From: Methanocalculus chunghsingensis
GTDB lineage: Archaea; Halobacteriota; Methanomicrobia; Methanomicrobiales; Methanocorpusculaceae
NCBI RefSeq assembly: GCF_018132105.1
Contig: NZ_JWHL01000008.1
Coordinates: 1-64,000 of the forward strand
Length of the DNA: 64,000 bases
Direction: 5' to 3'
The notes beneath the pieces are model-generated. The model was not told the DNA's origin. It saw nothing but the letters and a program-made list of their open reading frames with translations, and searched no databases. Below are positions 51,583 to 60,369 of this stretch, piece after piece (within the stretch, counting starts at the first letter, position 1; every line of letters starts with the position of its first letter). The position numbers and the translations under genes were made by a program.

Positions 51583-53622
51583 ATGGCTGAGAAGGTTGTT
51601 TCCGGACGTGAGGCATACTCCATCCTTGCAGAATATGGAATACGGGTGCCGGAAGAGGAGCTTGCCGGAGATGAAGATGAAGCGGCAGCGATTGGCGGCA
51701 GGATCGGGTATCCGGTCGTTCTGAAGATCGAGTCCCCGGATATCGTGCATAAGAGTGATGTTGCCGGTGTTATCGTTGGGATAGAGGGTGAGGAACAGCT
51801 CCGGGAAGGATACCGGGATCTCCTTATGAGGGTAAAGAGGCTGCGGCCAGATGCCCGGATCACCGGGGTTCGGATCGAGGAGGAGGTGCCTGCGGGCCTT
51901 GAGATACTCATCGGGGGATCAACGGATCCCACCTTTGGAAAGACGATAACCGTTGGTATGGGCGGCAAACTCGTAGAACTCCTCCGGGATACCGCGATCC
52001 GGGTCCTCCCCATCGATGAGGAGGAGATCCGATCAATGATACGGGAGATACGGGGGTACCGCCTCATCGAAGGATTCCGGGATGAACCACCCCGGGATGA
52101 AGAGGCTCTCATTTCTGTGATCAACGCAGCCGGACGCCTCTTCCTTGACCATCCCGAGTATACCGAATTTGACATCAATCCTCTCATTCTCCATGAGAAA
52201 GGGGCTGTTGCCGTGGATATCAGGTTTATCACAGGAGACGTTTTAAATGAGGATATTCCGGAGATCCGGCCTCTTTCGGACTGCATTCTGAAGGCAGGTT
52301 CGATCGCAGTCATCGGTGCATCTCCAAACCAGACGAAGATCGGCTATACCATCACCCGGAACCTCCTCCCGTTTCCCGGTGAGCTCTATCCGGTTAACCC
52401 AAAGCATGACCGAATCCTCGGGAGAAGGGCATACCCGGCGATCACCGATATTCCCGGGGCTGTCGATATGGCGGTGATTGCAGTTCCCGCCAGAATTGTT
52501 CCGGGGATCATCAAAGAGTGCGGAGAGAAAGGGGTGAAGGTTGCCGTTGTCATCTCCTATGGATTTAAAGAGGCAGGGGCTGAAGGAGAACGGCTTGAAG
52601 AGGAGATGCTTGCCATCGCCCGGTCATATGATCTTCGAATCGTCGGGCCAAACAGCCTTGGTATCATGGTGCCGCCTGCTGAGATCAACACAACCTTCGG
52701 GAATAATTCTCCGCGGCCGGGACCTTTTGGATTCATATCACAGAGCGGGGCATTGATCACCACCATCGTTGACTGGGCCGCTGCAGAGGAGATCGGGTTC
52801 TCTGCGGTGATCAGTGTCGGCAACCAGTCTGATATCGGATTCGTCGAGTATATCGATCTCCTCTCCCGGGATGATGGAACCGGGGCCATTGTCCTCTATA
52901 TCGAGGAGATCCGGGATGGAAAAAGGTTTCTGGAGTCGGTTCGCCAGGTTGCCGGGATGAAGCCGGTGATCGCCATCAAGGCAGGGAGTTCCCGGATCGG
53001 CCAGGCTGCCGCGGCATCGCATACCGGATCACTTACCGGGGATTACCAGACATACAGGGCAGCATTCCGGCAGGCAGGCGTCGTTCCCGCAGAGTCGATC
53101 CGATCAGCATTTCAGATCGGCGGGATCATCGCCGACCAGGGATACCCGAAGGGGAGGCGGGGAGTGGTCATAACAAGCGCTGGAGGATTTGCAGTCCTCT
53201 CATCTGATTATGCCGATGCCGCCGGAGTTGAACTGATCGATCTCCCGGCAGAGGCACACCAGCGAATGGACGAGGTCCTCCCTCCCGGATGGAGCGGACG
53301 AAACCCCGTCGATATGATCGGTGACGCGACGGCGGGGAGGTTCGCCGCCGTCCTCGATATCCTCCTTGAGAATCAGGATTTCTGGGATATCGCAATCATT
53401 ATCTCCGCACCAACGGCGATTGCCGATCCCAGACAGATCGCCCTTGAGATCGTCCGGTTCTCAGATCATACGGATAATATGGTTCTTGCCGCCTTTCCGG
53501 GAGGAGACTCGGTCCGGCCTGCCATCCCGGTCCTGAGACGGGGGAGCGTTCCGGTCTTTTCAGAGGTCTGGGATCTCTTCCAATCCCTTGGAGAGCTCCC
53601 GGGGAGAGGAGAACGCTCCTGA
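51583..53622 (+). CDS. ADP-forming acyl-CoA (acetate--CoA) synthetase, beta-alpha fusion
   Basis: This 679-residue enzyme interconverts acyl-CoA plus ADP and phosphate with acid plus ATP. The ATP-grasp beta part comes first (about 1-225, GRIGYPVVLKIESPDIVHKSD). The alpha part follows (from about 235, IAVIGASPNQTKIGYTITRNL), with the phospho-histidine in AAASHTGSLTGD. The order is opposite to the alpha-beta fusions found in many archaea. An ATG at 51583 fits the conserved start. The substrate could be acetate or an aryl acid. Confidence 0.92.
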   Translation: MAEKVVSGREAYSILAEYGIRVPEEELAGDEDEAAAIGGRIGYPVVLKIESPDIVHKSDVAGVIVGIEGEEQLREGYRDLLMRVKRLRPDARITGVRIEEEVPAGLEILIGGSTDPTFGKTITVGMGGKLVELLRDTAIRVLPIDEEEIRSMIREIRGYRLIEGFRDEPPRDEEALISVINAAGRLFLDHPEYTEFDINPLILHEKGAVAVDIRFITGDVLNEDIPEIRPLSDCILKAGSIAVIGASPNQTKIGYTITRNLLPFPGELYPVNPKHDRILGRRAYPAITDIPGAVDMAVIAVPARIVPGIIKECGEKGVKVAVVISYGFKEAGAEGERLEEEMLAIARSYDLRIVGPNSLGIMVPPAEINTTFGNNSPRPGPFGFISQSGALITTIVDWAAAEEIGFSAVISVGNQSDIGFVEYIDLLSRDDGTGAIVLYIEEIRDGKRFLESVRQVAGMKPVIAIKAGSSRIGQAAAASHTGSLTGDYQTYRAAFRQAGVVPAESIRSAFQIGGIIADQGYPKGRRGVVITSAGGFAVLSSDYADAAGVELIDLPAEAHQRMDEVLPPGWSGRNPVDMIGDATAGRFAAVLDILLENQDFWDIAIIISAPTAIADPRQIALEIVRFSDHTDNMVLAAFPGGDSVRPAIPVLRRGSVPVFSEVWDLFQSLGELPGRGERS

Positions 53623-53626
53623 AGAC

Positions 53627-54460
53627 TCAATGATGCAGGGGAGAGAGAAGAGCCGCCGGAAGATCCTCTCTTCTCGTCACCACAGTCGATGACTGTTCGA
53701 GCATCAGGTTGACATGCTCATGATGACCTGCACTCCGGAAGTCGGTCCGGAGAGCAACAACCGGGATCCCAAGGGCATGGGCATACCCCATCTCCCATGC
53801 GGTCCCTGAGTCCGCATCCGCACCATCGACGATACCAACCACCCAGTCGGTACTCCTGAGCGCCTCGGCATGAGATGCAAAGATCTCCTGCATCGTCTGA
53901 TGATGCCGGGATGCCGAGTCATCACCCGCCTCCTGGGGGAGATAGACCTCAAAGCAGTGGGTGGCAAGGATATCACGGATGAACTCATTGTACCTCCGTT
54001 CCGCTTCCGAAAAGAGTGGGGCGGCGAGATAGACCCTGTACCGGGCGAAGTCATAGACATCTGTTGACGGGATATCGGGGAATCGTGAGAGGAACGCTCC
54101 CCGATGGTCTATCTTCCCTTCAGGGCTGTACCATGTGGTATTCACCCCGCATGCAGGTGAGGAGTCAACCCCGACGATGCAGAGCGGCTCACCCTTTTCA
54201 AGAATGATCTGCCGAACCTCAGATTCGAGCCGGTCGAGGAGGGAAGAGAATTCAGGCGTATCGAGCCGTTCGGTGTATGTCCCGGGGGGACGGTTCCTCC
54301 CAAGGTACAGCGTCTCAGCACAGGGAAGTGGAACGATCTCAAGCCCGAATACCGAACATCGCCTGAGGCATCGTTCATATGCCCTGAGATCCTCTTCCCG
54401 TGTAATCCCCTCTGCCCGGAGGGAGGGATCCAGAATACAGGGGGCGATCATGACGTACAT
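53627..54460 (-). CDS. TudS-like desulfidase domain fused to nucleoside 2-deoxyribosyltransferase-like domain
   Basis: This 277-residue protein joins two domains. The first (about 1-130) has PCILDP with Cys8, LPCAET with Cys47 and GVDSSPACGVNTT with Cys104, a three-cysteine pattern like TudS/DUF523 enzymes, which hold a 4Fe-4S cluster and remove sulfur from thiobases. The second (about 140-277) reads RVYLAAPLFSEAERRYN, DWVVGIVDGADADSGTAWEMGYA, matching nucleoside 2-deoxyribosyltransferases with the catalytic Glu in WEMG. A role in salvage or repair of thiolated nucleosides is an inference. ATG 54451 is an alternative start. Confidence 0.78.
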   Translation of the reverse strand: MYVMIAPCILDPSLRAEGITREEDLRAYERCLRRCSVFGLEIVPLPCAETLYLGRNRPPGTYTERLDTPEFSSLLDRLESEVRQIILEKGEPLCIVGVDSSPACGVNTTWYSPEGKIDHRGAFLSRFPDIPSTDVYDFARYRVYLAAPLFSEAERRYNEFIRDILATHCFEVYLPQEAGDDSASRHHQTMQEIFASHAEALRSTDWVVGIVDGADADSGTAWEMGYAHALGIPVVALRTDFRSAGHHEHVNLMLEQSSTVVTRREDLPAALLSPLHH

Positions 54461-54535
54461 AGATTATATCTGTCCTGATCCCAGATGGATTGATCGCGGC
54501 TCTTGATGAGAGATGAGAACAGATACTGATCCAGC

Positions 54536-55030
54536 ATGATTCCCCTGATCGCATATCGTGACAACACCTGCGCCCCACGGAAGTGTACAGTGAAACGGCT
54601 GGAGCGCTTTGGGATGATCCGGATCGTCCCCTCGTTTAAGCAGGTGCCGAGAGGAACCCTCCTCCTCGACCCGACCGCCGGAGTTGTCATCTCACCTGCT
54701 GACCGGAGGTGGGTCCGGTCGATAACAGCCCTCGACTGTTCCTGGGAGGTGCTTGAGCGGGAGGAGATGGCACGGTTCCGGGGCCGGAGAGCGCTCCCGT
54801 TCCTGGTTGCGGCAAACCCGGTTAATTTCGGGAAGCCTTTTGTCCTCTCCTCGGTGGAGGCACTCGCAGCAGCACTCATTATTCTTGGAGAGAAGGGGCA
54901 GGCAGAAGAGATCCTCGCAAAAGTCCCGTTTGGGATCAGGTTCCTTGAGGTGAATGCCGAACCCCTTGCCGACTATGCAGCAGCAGGTGATAGTGCCGGG
55001 GTGCTTGCAGCCCAGGCAGAGTATCTCTGA
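54536..55030 (+). CDS. tsr3: 16S rRNA aminocarboxypropyltransferase Tsr3
   Basis: This 164-residue protein transfers an aminocarboxypropyl group from SAM to a modified small-subunit rRNA uridine. Family blocks are CAPRKCTVKRLERFG, LLLDPTAGVVISPAD, ALDCSWEVLE and ALPFLVAANPVNFGKP followed by LSSVEALAAALIILG. Length is normal for archaeal Tsr3. It stands alone on the plus strand and abuts the convergent membrane protein gene with no spacer. Confidence 0.93.
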   Translation: MIPLIAYRDNTCAPRKCTVKRLERFGMIRIVPSFKQVPRGTLLLDPTAGVVISPADRRWVRSITALDCSWEVLEREEMARFRGRRALPFLVAANPVNFGKPFVLSSVEALAAALIILGEKGQAEEILAKVPFGIRFLEVNAEPLADYAAAGDSAGVLAAQAEYL

Positions 55031-56941
55031 TTATTCTTCCTTATCAGGATCATAGTCGGGATCAATATCCTGGCGTACCCATGTCACGAGATCCTTCATA
55101 TCACAGATCTTCCTGTACTGATCCTCGACCATGAGATAGATGATCAGCCCGGCAACCATGACAAGCGACATTGCCGGGAAGGTATGCCGTATCACATCAA
55201 GGACCTCGGAGGTGGGGTGGCCGAGGGTGAGAAGAGGGAGGATGACAAGGATGTGGAGGGCTTCGACACCGACACCGAGGATGGCGAGCCGAAGCGGTGT
55301 GAACGTCTTCCAGTACCTTCTGGCAATACCCCCGATGATCCCTGCCGCGACCGTTGCAACCGCACAGGGGAGCGCAGTCCAGCCACCAAGCGAATACCGG
55401 TAGCCCCCACCAATCAGACCGGCTGCCGCTCCGGCAAGGGGACCGCCGATCAGACCGGCAAGAACCGGGCCAAGGTCCCTGAAGTTCAGAATGACATCAT
55501 CTATCTGGAAGCCCCGTAAAGTCCCGTAAATCGAGAGTACTCCAAAGATCAGGACCAGCCAGAGAAGATCGGTTCTCGTCGCAACACCTTTTCGGTATGC
55601 CTCGGCGAGATCAGAACGGACAAAAAAGTACAGGACGAGTAAGACGATTGCAAGCCTCTCCATGAGAGGAAGACCAAAATCAAGCAGGCTCTTCTCCTGG
55701 AGGAGGGCTATGAGAAGATAGAGGCCGGATCCGGCAGCCATTACGGCAAGCCAGAGCCGTGATCCCTGGTACTTTTTTGGAAGGCGGTTATCGATATAGA
55801 TGAGAGCAAACCCGATGACCGCAAAGAGGATCGATGCAAAGATTGAGACGTTTTTTATCAGGTATTCAGGTTTTGAGATGAAGAACGCAGCGAAGATCAT
55901 GGCAGAGAAGCCAAGGAGGATCAGGCGGTACATCCTCTTCGGGGGTATCCTGACTCCCCCCGCTTCCCGCAGAATTCCGCAGACAGCACGGGCCCTGCCG
56001 TCAATTCCCGATATAACCGCACCTGCAAGAAGGATGAATGAGGAGAAGATGATGACGGGGGCGGCATAGGGGATCGTCATGAGGATATGACCGGAGACCG
56101 CAACGGCAGAGTTAGCCATCTCAAGGTGAGGTGCCCCCTGGTAAGAAGCACCAATCGAGAGGAATACAAAGCTCATAAAAGCGATGAATCCAAAGCCGAT
56201 GAGGAGATCATCCCGGACGATCCGCATCTTCTTCGGAAGATCATCGGTACAGGGCTTCCCACCGGTCTTTTCATGAAGCCAGACAGAGTAAAGGAGGATA
56301 TTGAGGCCGGCGCCGACGGCACCGAGAAGTGCCATCTTCCAGAGGAGGTTGTTCTCATCGATATACGGGATAAAACCCTCTGCAACCTCAGTGAAGGGGA
56401 TATGGAGTGCAGTCAGGCTGAAGATGAATCCGATGAAGAGGAGCAGGACCATCCCAAGGATCAGATGTTCGAACCGCTCATATGACCCTTTCCAGAGGAT
56501 GACGATGATGGCAGCCAGGGTGAGGGTTGCGATTATCTGGATAGGGATATCAAAGGGAATGAGATAGTAGAGAAAATGTGCCCCGATGATAAGAAAACCT
56601 CCGTACGCAACCATCTCAAGGACATAGATGATCGTGATGAAGGTAACCTCCCAGTTCCGGGGACCTGGAATAGACCGGAGGCCGGAGAAGATCGTCTTTC
56701 CTGTTGCAAGGGTATACCGGGCAATACCATATGCAAAGGCATATTTATAGATGAGCGCGACAGCACATATCCAGAGGAGCGAGTATCCCGTCGCCTTCCC
56801 TGCCCCGAAGATCTCAACGATCCCCGATTCTCCCGAGACCTCTATTGCAAGGATAAGGACAGGACCCAGGAAAAAGAGGCGCTCCGCAATTCGTCTCCGT
56901 AGCGTTGATCCGGTTGTTTCAGGAGCAGATATCTTCCGCAC
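55031..56941 (-). CDS. Nramp-like transporter fused to a LytS-type 5TM sensor domain
   Basis: This 636-residue membrane protein has about 16 helices. The first part (about 1-410) is related to the Nramp family (LFFLGPVLILAIEVSGESGIVEI, ALIYKYAFAYGIARYTLATGKTI). The metal-binding DPGN of helix 1 reads VSGES and the MPH motif of helix 6 is absent (GAVGAGLNILLYSV), so the ion is probably not Mn or Fe. The last part (about 440-610) holds NFRDLGPVLAGLIGGPLAGA and GLIGGGYRYSLGG, the 5TMR-LYT sensing domain signature. No kinase follows; the short acidic tail ends the chain. Function is unknown. Confidence 0.78.
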   Translation of the reverse strand: MRKISAPETTGSTLRRRIAERLFFLGPVLILAIEVSGESGIVEIFGAGKATGYSLLWICAVALIYKYAFAYGIARYTLATGKTIFSGLRSIPGPRNWEVTFITIIYVLEMVAYGGFLIIGAHFLYYLIPFDIPIQIIATLTLAAIIVILWKGSYERFEHLILGMVLLLFIGFIFSLTALHIPFTEVAEGFIPYIDENNLLWKMALLGAVGAGLNILLYSVWLHEKTGGKPCTDDLPKKMRIVRDDLLIGFGFIAFMSFVFLSIGASYQGAPHLEMANSAVAVSGHILMTIPYAAPVIIFSSFILLAGAVISGIDGRARAVCGILREAGGVRIPPKRMYRLILLGFSAMIFAAFFISKPEYLIKNVSIFASILFAVIGFALIYIDNRLPKKYQGSRLWLAVMAAGSGLYLLIALLQEKSLLDFGLPLMERLAIVLLVLYFFVRSDLAEAYRKGVATRTDLLWLVLIFGVLSIYGTLRGFQIDDVILNFRDLGPVLAGLIGGPLAGAAAGLIGGGYRYSLGGWTALPCAVATVAAGIIGGIARRYWKTFTPLRLAILGVGVEALHILVILPLLTLGHPTSEVLDVIRHTFPAMSLVMVAGLIIYLMVEDQYRKICDMKDLVTWVRQDIDPDYDPDKEE

Positions 56942-56977
56942 TCCAGATTATGTGTCGTCTTCTGGTATAAGGTACGA

Positions 56978-57460
56978 TTATCTGCATACACGGTAGCCTG
57001 CCGCATGTACCATCCGGATAATCACCCGATCCCACTCGGAATCGCTGAGTTCCGCATGCAGAGCCATCTCTTCCCGAAAGAGGCGGAGAAGATCGGAGTC
57101 CTCAGAGGCGAGGTGTCGTGACGCCATAATTCTCCCAACCCGCCTCCCATCCCGATCGAGGATCAGAATCCGCCAGCAGCCATAATCACGGCAGATTTCA
57201 GGCCGGGTTGCATGGACACAACAGTACCCCTTCCCGTTCTCCCTGGCAAAGCGGAAGAATGGGCAGGCTTCCGGGCGGTCAACAAGGGTCCGGCGGTCAT
57301 TGAAGAGGGAAAGCATCCCGGGGGCGACGGTGACGGTCGTCCGCTCACCGGTATACTCGTTTCTCACGACATACCGGTGATCGCCAAGATCCTGGATAAT
57401 CCGATGGACGAGCCCGAGGTGACTGCAACAGTCCCCACATTGATTGCATTCAAAAGCCAG
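56978..57460 (-). CDS. YkgJ-family cysteine-cluster protein with unclear start
   Basis: This protein should begin with the cluster motif FECNQCGDCCSHLGLVH, and later has CPFF, CCVHATRPEICRDYGC, the full cysteine set of the YkgJ (Fe-S or Zn) family. The motif lies upstream of the first ATG, GTG or TTG in frame, GTG 57367, so that ordinary start would delete it. The frame is open back into the methyltransferase gene. I give CTG 57460, which has GGGAGG 9 bases before it, as a hypothetical start (160 residues). Another non-standard codon is possible. It lies directly after the methyltransferase and is likely coupled to it. Confidence 0.6.
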   Translation of the reverse strand: MAFECNQCGDCCSHLGLVHRIIQDLGDHRYVVRNEYTGERTTVTVAPGMLSLFNDRRTLVDRPEACPFFRFARENGKGYCCVHATRPEICRDYGCWRILILDRDGRRVGRIMASRHLASEDSDLLRLFREEMALHAELSDSEWDRVIIRMVHAAGYRVCR

Positions 57461-57483
57461 ATGGATCAGCCTCCCGATATCTC

Positions 57484-58224
57484 TCAGTTCTGCTTCCGGA
57501 AGATCCAGCAGGCCCAGCCGAAGGCCTCCCTCCCGTAGACGAGGTACTCATCTTGGATCCGGGAGAGGTACTCCTCAATAAGAGGGCGATCACGATGATC
57601 CGGATGGGTATGAATCCAGTCGAGACAATTTTGCCAGATTGCGCTCTCGTAGGCATCGTGATCGGCCTCTGTTGCCCGGACGAGACCGGCAAGTGTAAGG
57701 CCGGAGTCCCGGGCTGTTGAGACGAGGCCGTATTCGGTTGGAATCTCCGGCCATTGGACAGCAAATTCCGGGGAGACCCGATCTGATCGCCAGTAGCGAT
57801 CGCCGATGACGACCACCCCCCCGGGTGCGGTCATCTCTGCAAGGTGGGGAATAGCGCCATCAGTACCACCGAAGATGAAGGCAGAGCCGAGGGCGACGGT
57901 GCAGTCTGCAGCTCTATCAGGAGTCCATACAGCGGCATCCCCTTCGATGATCTGAATCTGGCCACCAGCATCGGATACCTCTCTCCGGGCTCTGAGGACC
58001 GAGCTCTTCCGCTCCTCGATCCCGACACCCGAAATCCCGTATGCCTCATGCCAGAGGGCAAGCAGGGTCCCGTTCCCGCAACCGATATCATAGACGAGCT
58101 TGCCTGGAGAGAGACGGGCACGTGATCCTGCACGGAGGAGCATCTCCGAAGTCGTCGGGTTCATCAGCGGAAGACTGGCCTGGGCGATTGATTCTATCTC
58201 GGTCTCGTTCATCTGTTCATTCAT
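57484..58224 (-). CDS. SAM-dependent methyltransferase
   Basis: This is a 246-residue class I methyltransferase with motif I VYDIGCGNGTLLAL and a following acidic strand end (GVGIEERKS). Its C-terminal region is rich in Trp and Asp (ESAIWQNCLDWIHTHPDH). The exact substrate is unknown. A second ATG (58212) is possible. It ends next to the YkgJ-family gene, whose frame begins inside or just after its end. Confidence 0.88.
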   Translation of the reverse strand: MNEQMNETEIESIAQASLPLMNPTTSEMLLRAGSRARLSPGKLVYDIGCGNGTLLALWHEAYGISGVGIEERKSSVLRARREVSDAGGQIQIIEGDAAVWTPDRAADCTVALGSAFIFGGTDGAIPHLAEMTAPGGVVVIGDRYWRSDRVSPEFAVQWPEIPTEYGLVSTARDSGLTLAGLVRATEADHDAYESAIWQNCLDWIHTHPDHRDRPLIEEYLSRIQDEYLVYGREAFGWACWIFRKQN

Positions 58225-58279
58225 CCTGTGGTTTCTGTATAGACGTACTCCGGCTTAATGAGGTGTTACCGGAAAGGAG

Positions 58280-59203
58280 TCAGCGATCCAGAGATCCCTC
58301 TCTCCATGCGATCACCCCTGCACCTATCAATGGTGCATCTCCGCCGAGGGGGCTGATCAGACAATCAGGAACCGGGAGATACCGATCCACCCGGCTCACC
58401 ATCGCAGGAACGAAGGCCGGATGGTTCCGAACCACCGGGCCATCAAAGATGACAGCCTCCGGGTTATATGCTGCGATGATGGTGGAGAGACCCCGGCCGC
58501 AGACGGTTGCAAGCTCTTTTTTGAATTTGGAGGCTACCGGGTCCATGGAGGAGAGGATCGCATCGGCAGAGTCCGGAACGGATCCGATCTCCCCCTCTTC
58601 CTCAAGGAAACGTGCATAGAAACGGGGAATACCGGTTCCGGAAGCATATGCCTCAAAGTGGCCTCTTCCGCCACAACCGCAGATGAGGCCATACCGTCCG
58701 TCAACATAGAAATGCCCGACCTCGCCGCCGTTGCCACCTGCACCGGAGAGGAGGCGGCCACCGGAGATGACGCTCCCTCCGATCCCGGATGAGAAGGTGA
58801 GATAAACGAGATCTCTCAGGTCCCGACCGGCACCAGAAGCCGCTTCTGCGAGAGCGCCGGCCCGGCAGTCATTGATGAGGGTGACAGGACGGCCGAACCG
58901 CTCTTTAACCGGGGAGACGATCTCGATCCGGTCAAATGCCATATTCGGTGAGGCAACGACCGATCCTGACCTGAGATCCAGGGGACCGGCAGAGGCGATC
59001 CCGATTCTGCTATTCGGAGGGGTCTCAGGAAGGATCTGATCGAGGATCGCAATCACCGCCTCGGTCACGACGGCCCCGGAACGACCGGCAGTCGGTGTCC
59101 GCATCCGGATGAGAGACGATAGGGAGCCATGCTGATCGATGAGGCCGCCCCGAATCCAGGTCGCACCAATATCGATCCCCGCCCGCAGATCAGGATCATG
59201 CAT
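58280..59203 (-). CDS. ROK-family sugar kinase
   Basis: This 307-residue kinase has the ATP-phosphate motif GIDIGATWIRGGLID at the start. The ROK zinc motif CGCGGRGHFEAYASG lies near residues 180-194, with an upstream His (GHFYVDG). Catalytic Asp in TLINDCRAGALAEA is present. The family phosphorylates glucose, N-acetylglucosamine or related sugars, or acts as a regulator; there is no HTH here, so it is an enzyme. It is monocistronic between the methyltransferase and a small exported protein. Confidence 0.91.
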   Translation of the reverse strand: MHDPDLRAGIDIGATWIRGGLIDQHGSLSSLIRMRTPTAGRSGAVVTEAVIAILDQILPETPPNSRIGIASAGPLDLRSGSVVASPNMAFDRIEIVSPVKERFGRPVTLINDCRAGALAEAASGAGRDLRDLVYLTFSSGIGGSVISGGRLLSGAGGNGGEVGHFYVDGRYGLICGCGGRGHFEAYASGTGIPRFYARFLEEEGEIGSVPDSADAILSSMDPVASKFKKELATVCGRGLSTIIAAYNPEAVIFDGPVVRNHPAFVPAMVSRVDRYLPVPDCLISPLGGDAPLIGAGVIAWREGSLDR

Positions 59204-59261
59204 ACTATCTGGTTACTACGATGAGCAGTTGTATTATCGTTATTGATTGAGAGTGTACTGT

Positions 59262-59534
59262 ATGGCGATCTATCATATTCTCATGCTACCCATCCTCCTC
59301 TGCATCCTCTGCACTGGTACAGTATCGGCAACAGAATATCCGGCGGGACCCACCGGGACCCTCGAAGGGCTCGATGAGTTTATCGGCTGGCTCTCCGACC
59401 TTGGAAGAACCCTGATCGATATCTTTCGGGATGCGATGGAGGTGATCGGCCTTGGCAATGAGACCTCTGTCGCTGAGATGATCGAGAGACTCGAAGGTGG
59501 CCTGGAGATGGTTAACCAGGCGAAGGGTTCGTAA
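59262..59534 (+). CDS. Small exported protein of unknown function
   Basis: This 90-residue protein has a signal peptide (ILMLPILLCILCTGTVSA) and an amphipathic, acidic remainder (GLDEFIGWLSDLGRTLIDIF) with no family I recognise. ATG 59262 is chosen over the upstream TTG. It overlaps the 3' end of the convergent ablB by 23 bases. Confidence that it is a real gene rests on the clear signal peptide and the good codon pattern. Confidence 0.6.
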   Translation: MAIYHILMLPILLCILCTGTVSATEYPAGPTGTLEGLDEFIGWLSDLGRTLIDIFRDAMEVIGLGNETSVAEMIERLEGGLEMVNQAKGS

Positions 59535-60369
59535 GAAGGGATCGGTACCAGACATTCATACTCTCAAATCCTCCTCCAATCTGGGTATTGTTCGGGAGGG
59601 TGCCGGCAAACTGGTACCCTCCACGTGCAAAGAGGATATTCACCGCAGGCTCCTCGCCACGGCAGATGGTGTAGGCAAGATGATAGCCGTCATCCCGTAC
59701 AACCCCTTCCATATGTCTCAGGAGAGCACCGGCAACACCGAGCCCCCTCGCCTCCGGGAGGGTCGCAAAGTCAGTCATCTCGACCGTTCCGGAATCAGGG
59801 TCAAGTTCTGCCGACGAGGCGGCGAGGAGGGTCTCTCCGTTCATCACCATAAAGAAACGGGTCTCCCCGCTCTCTATCGAGGTCTGTATGAAGCCGGGAT
59901 CATCTATCGGAAACGGGTAGCTCGGAAAGACCGTTCCATAGAGCTCTGCAAGCGCCTCAGCATCGGAAAGGTCTGCCTCATGGATCAGATATCCCTCCTT
60001 TAATGGATTATGGCCTGAACCTGCCCGTTCTAAGGCAGTCCCGAGTGCTACGGCTACCCCTTCCTCATTATACTCCCTCCGCGAGGGATCGGTGTACTTC
60101 CCCATGAAGAGACAGGTATCACCATTTCTGAAGTAGCCGGGGATTCTCGCCTCAACGCCGAACCCCTCCCTCTCAAATGCAGGTGCAGCCGGACCCGGGA
60201 TCTTTGCGAAGACCTTGCTATACCCCTCTTCTTCAAGCGTCTCCCGGATCCAACCAAGAATGAGGGCGGTATCCTCAGGATCGAGTTTCATCAGGTAGAT
60301 CCGATTGTTATAGCTTCCATGCTGGATGAGGCTTCGGCCCACCCTGATGACCGGATCACTCCTCTTCAT
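59512..60369 (-). CDS. ablB: Beta-lysine N6-acetyltransferase
   Basis: This 285-residue GNAT acetyltransferase makes N-epsilon-acetyl-beta-lysine, a methanogen compatible solute, from the product of AblA. The N-terminal part ([21 protein letters not shown]) is family-specific. The acetyl-CoA motif [20 protein letters not shown] is near residues 219-238. ATG 60369 starts at the conserved N-terminus and overlaps the ablA stop by 14 bases; a longer frame reaches 60459. Confidence 0.93.
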   Translation of the reverse strand: MKRSDPVIRVGRSLIQHGSYNNRIYLMKLDPEDTALILGWIRETLEEEGYSKVFAKIPGPAAPAFEREGFGVEARIPGYFRNGDTCLFMGKYTDPSRREYNEEGVAVALGTALERAGSGHNPLKEGYLIHEADLSDAEALAELYGTVFPSYPFPIDDPGFIQTSIESGETRFFMVMNGETLLAASSAELDPDSGTVEMTDFATLPEARGLGVAGALLRHMEGVVRDDGYHLAYTICRGEEPAVNILFARGGYQFAGTLPNNTQIGGGFESMNVWYRSLLTNPSPG

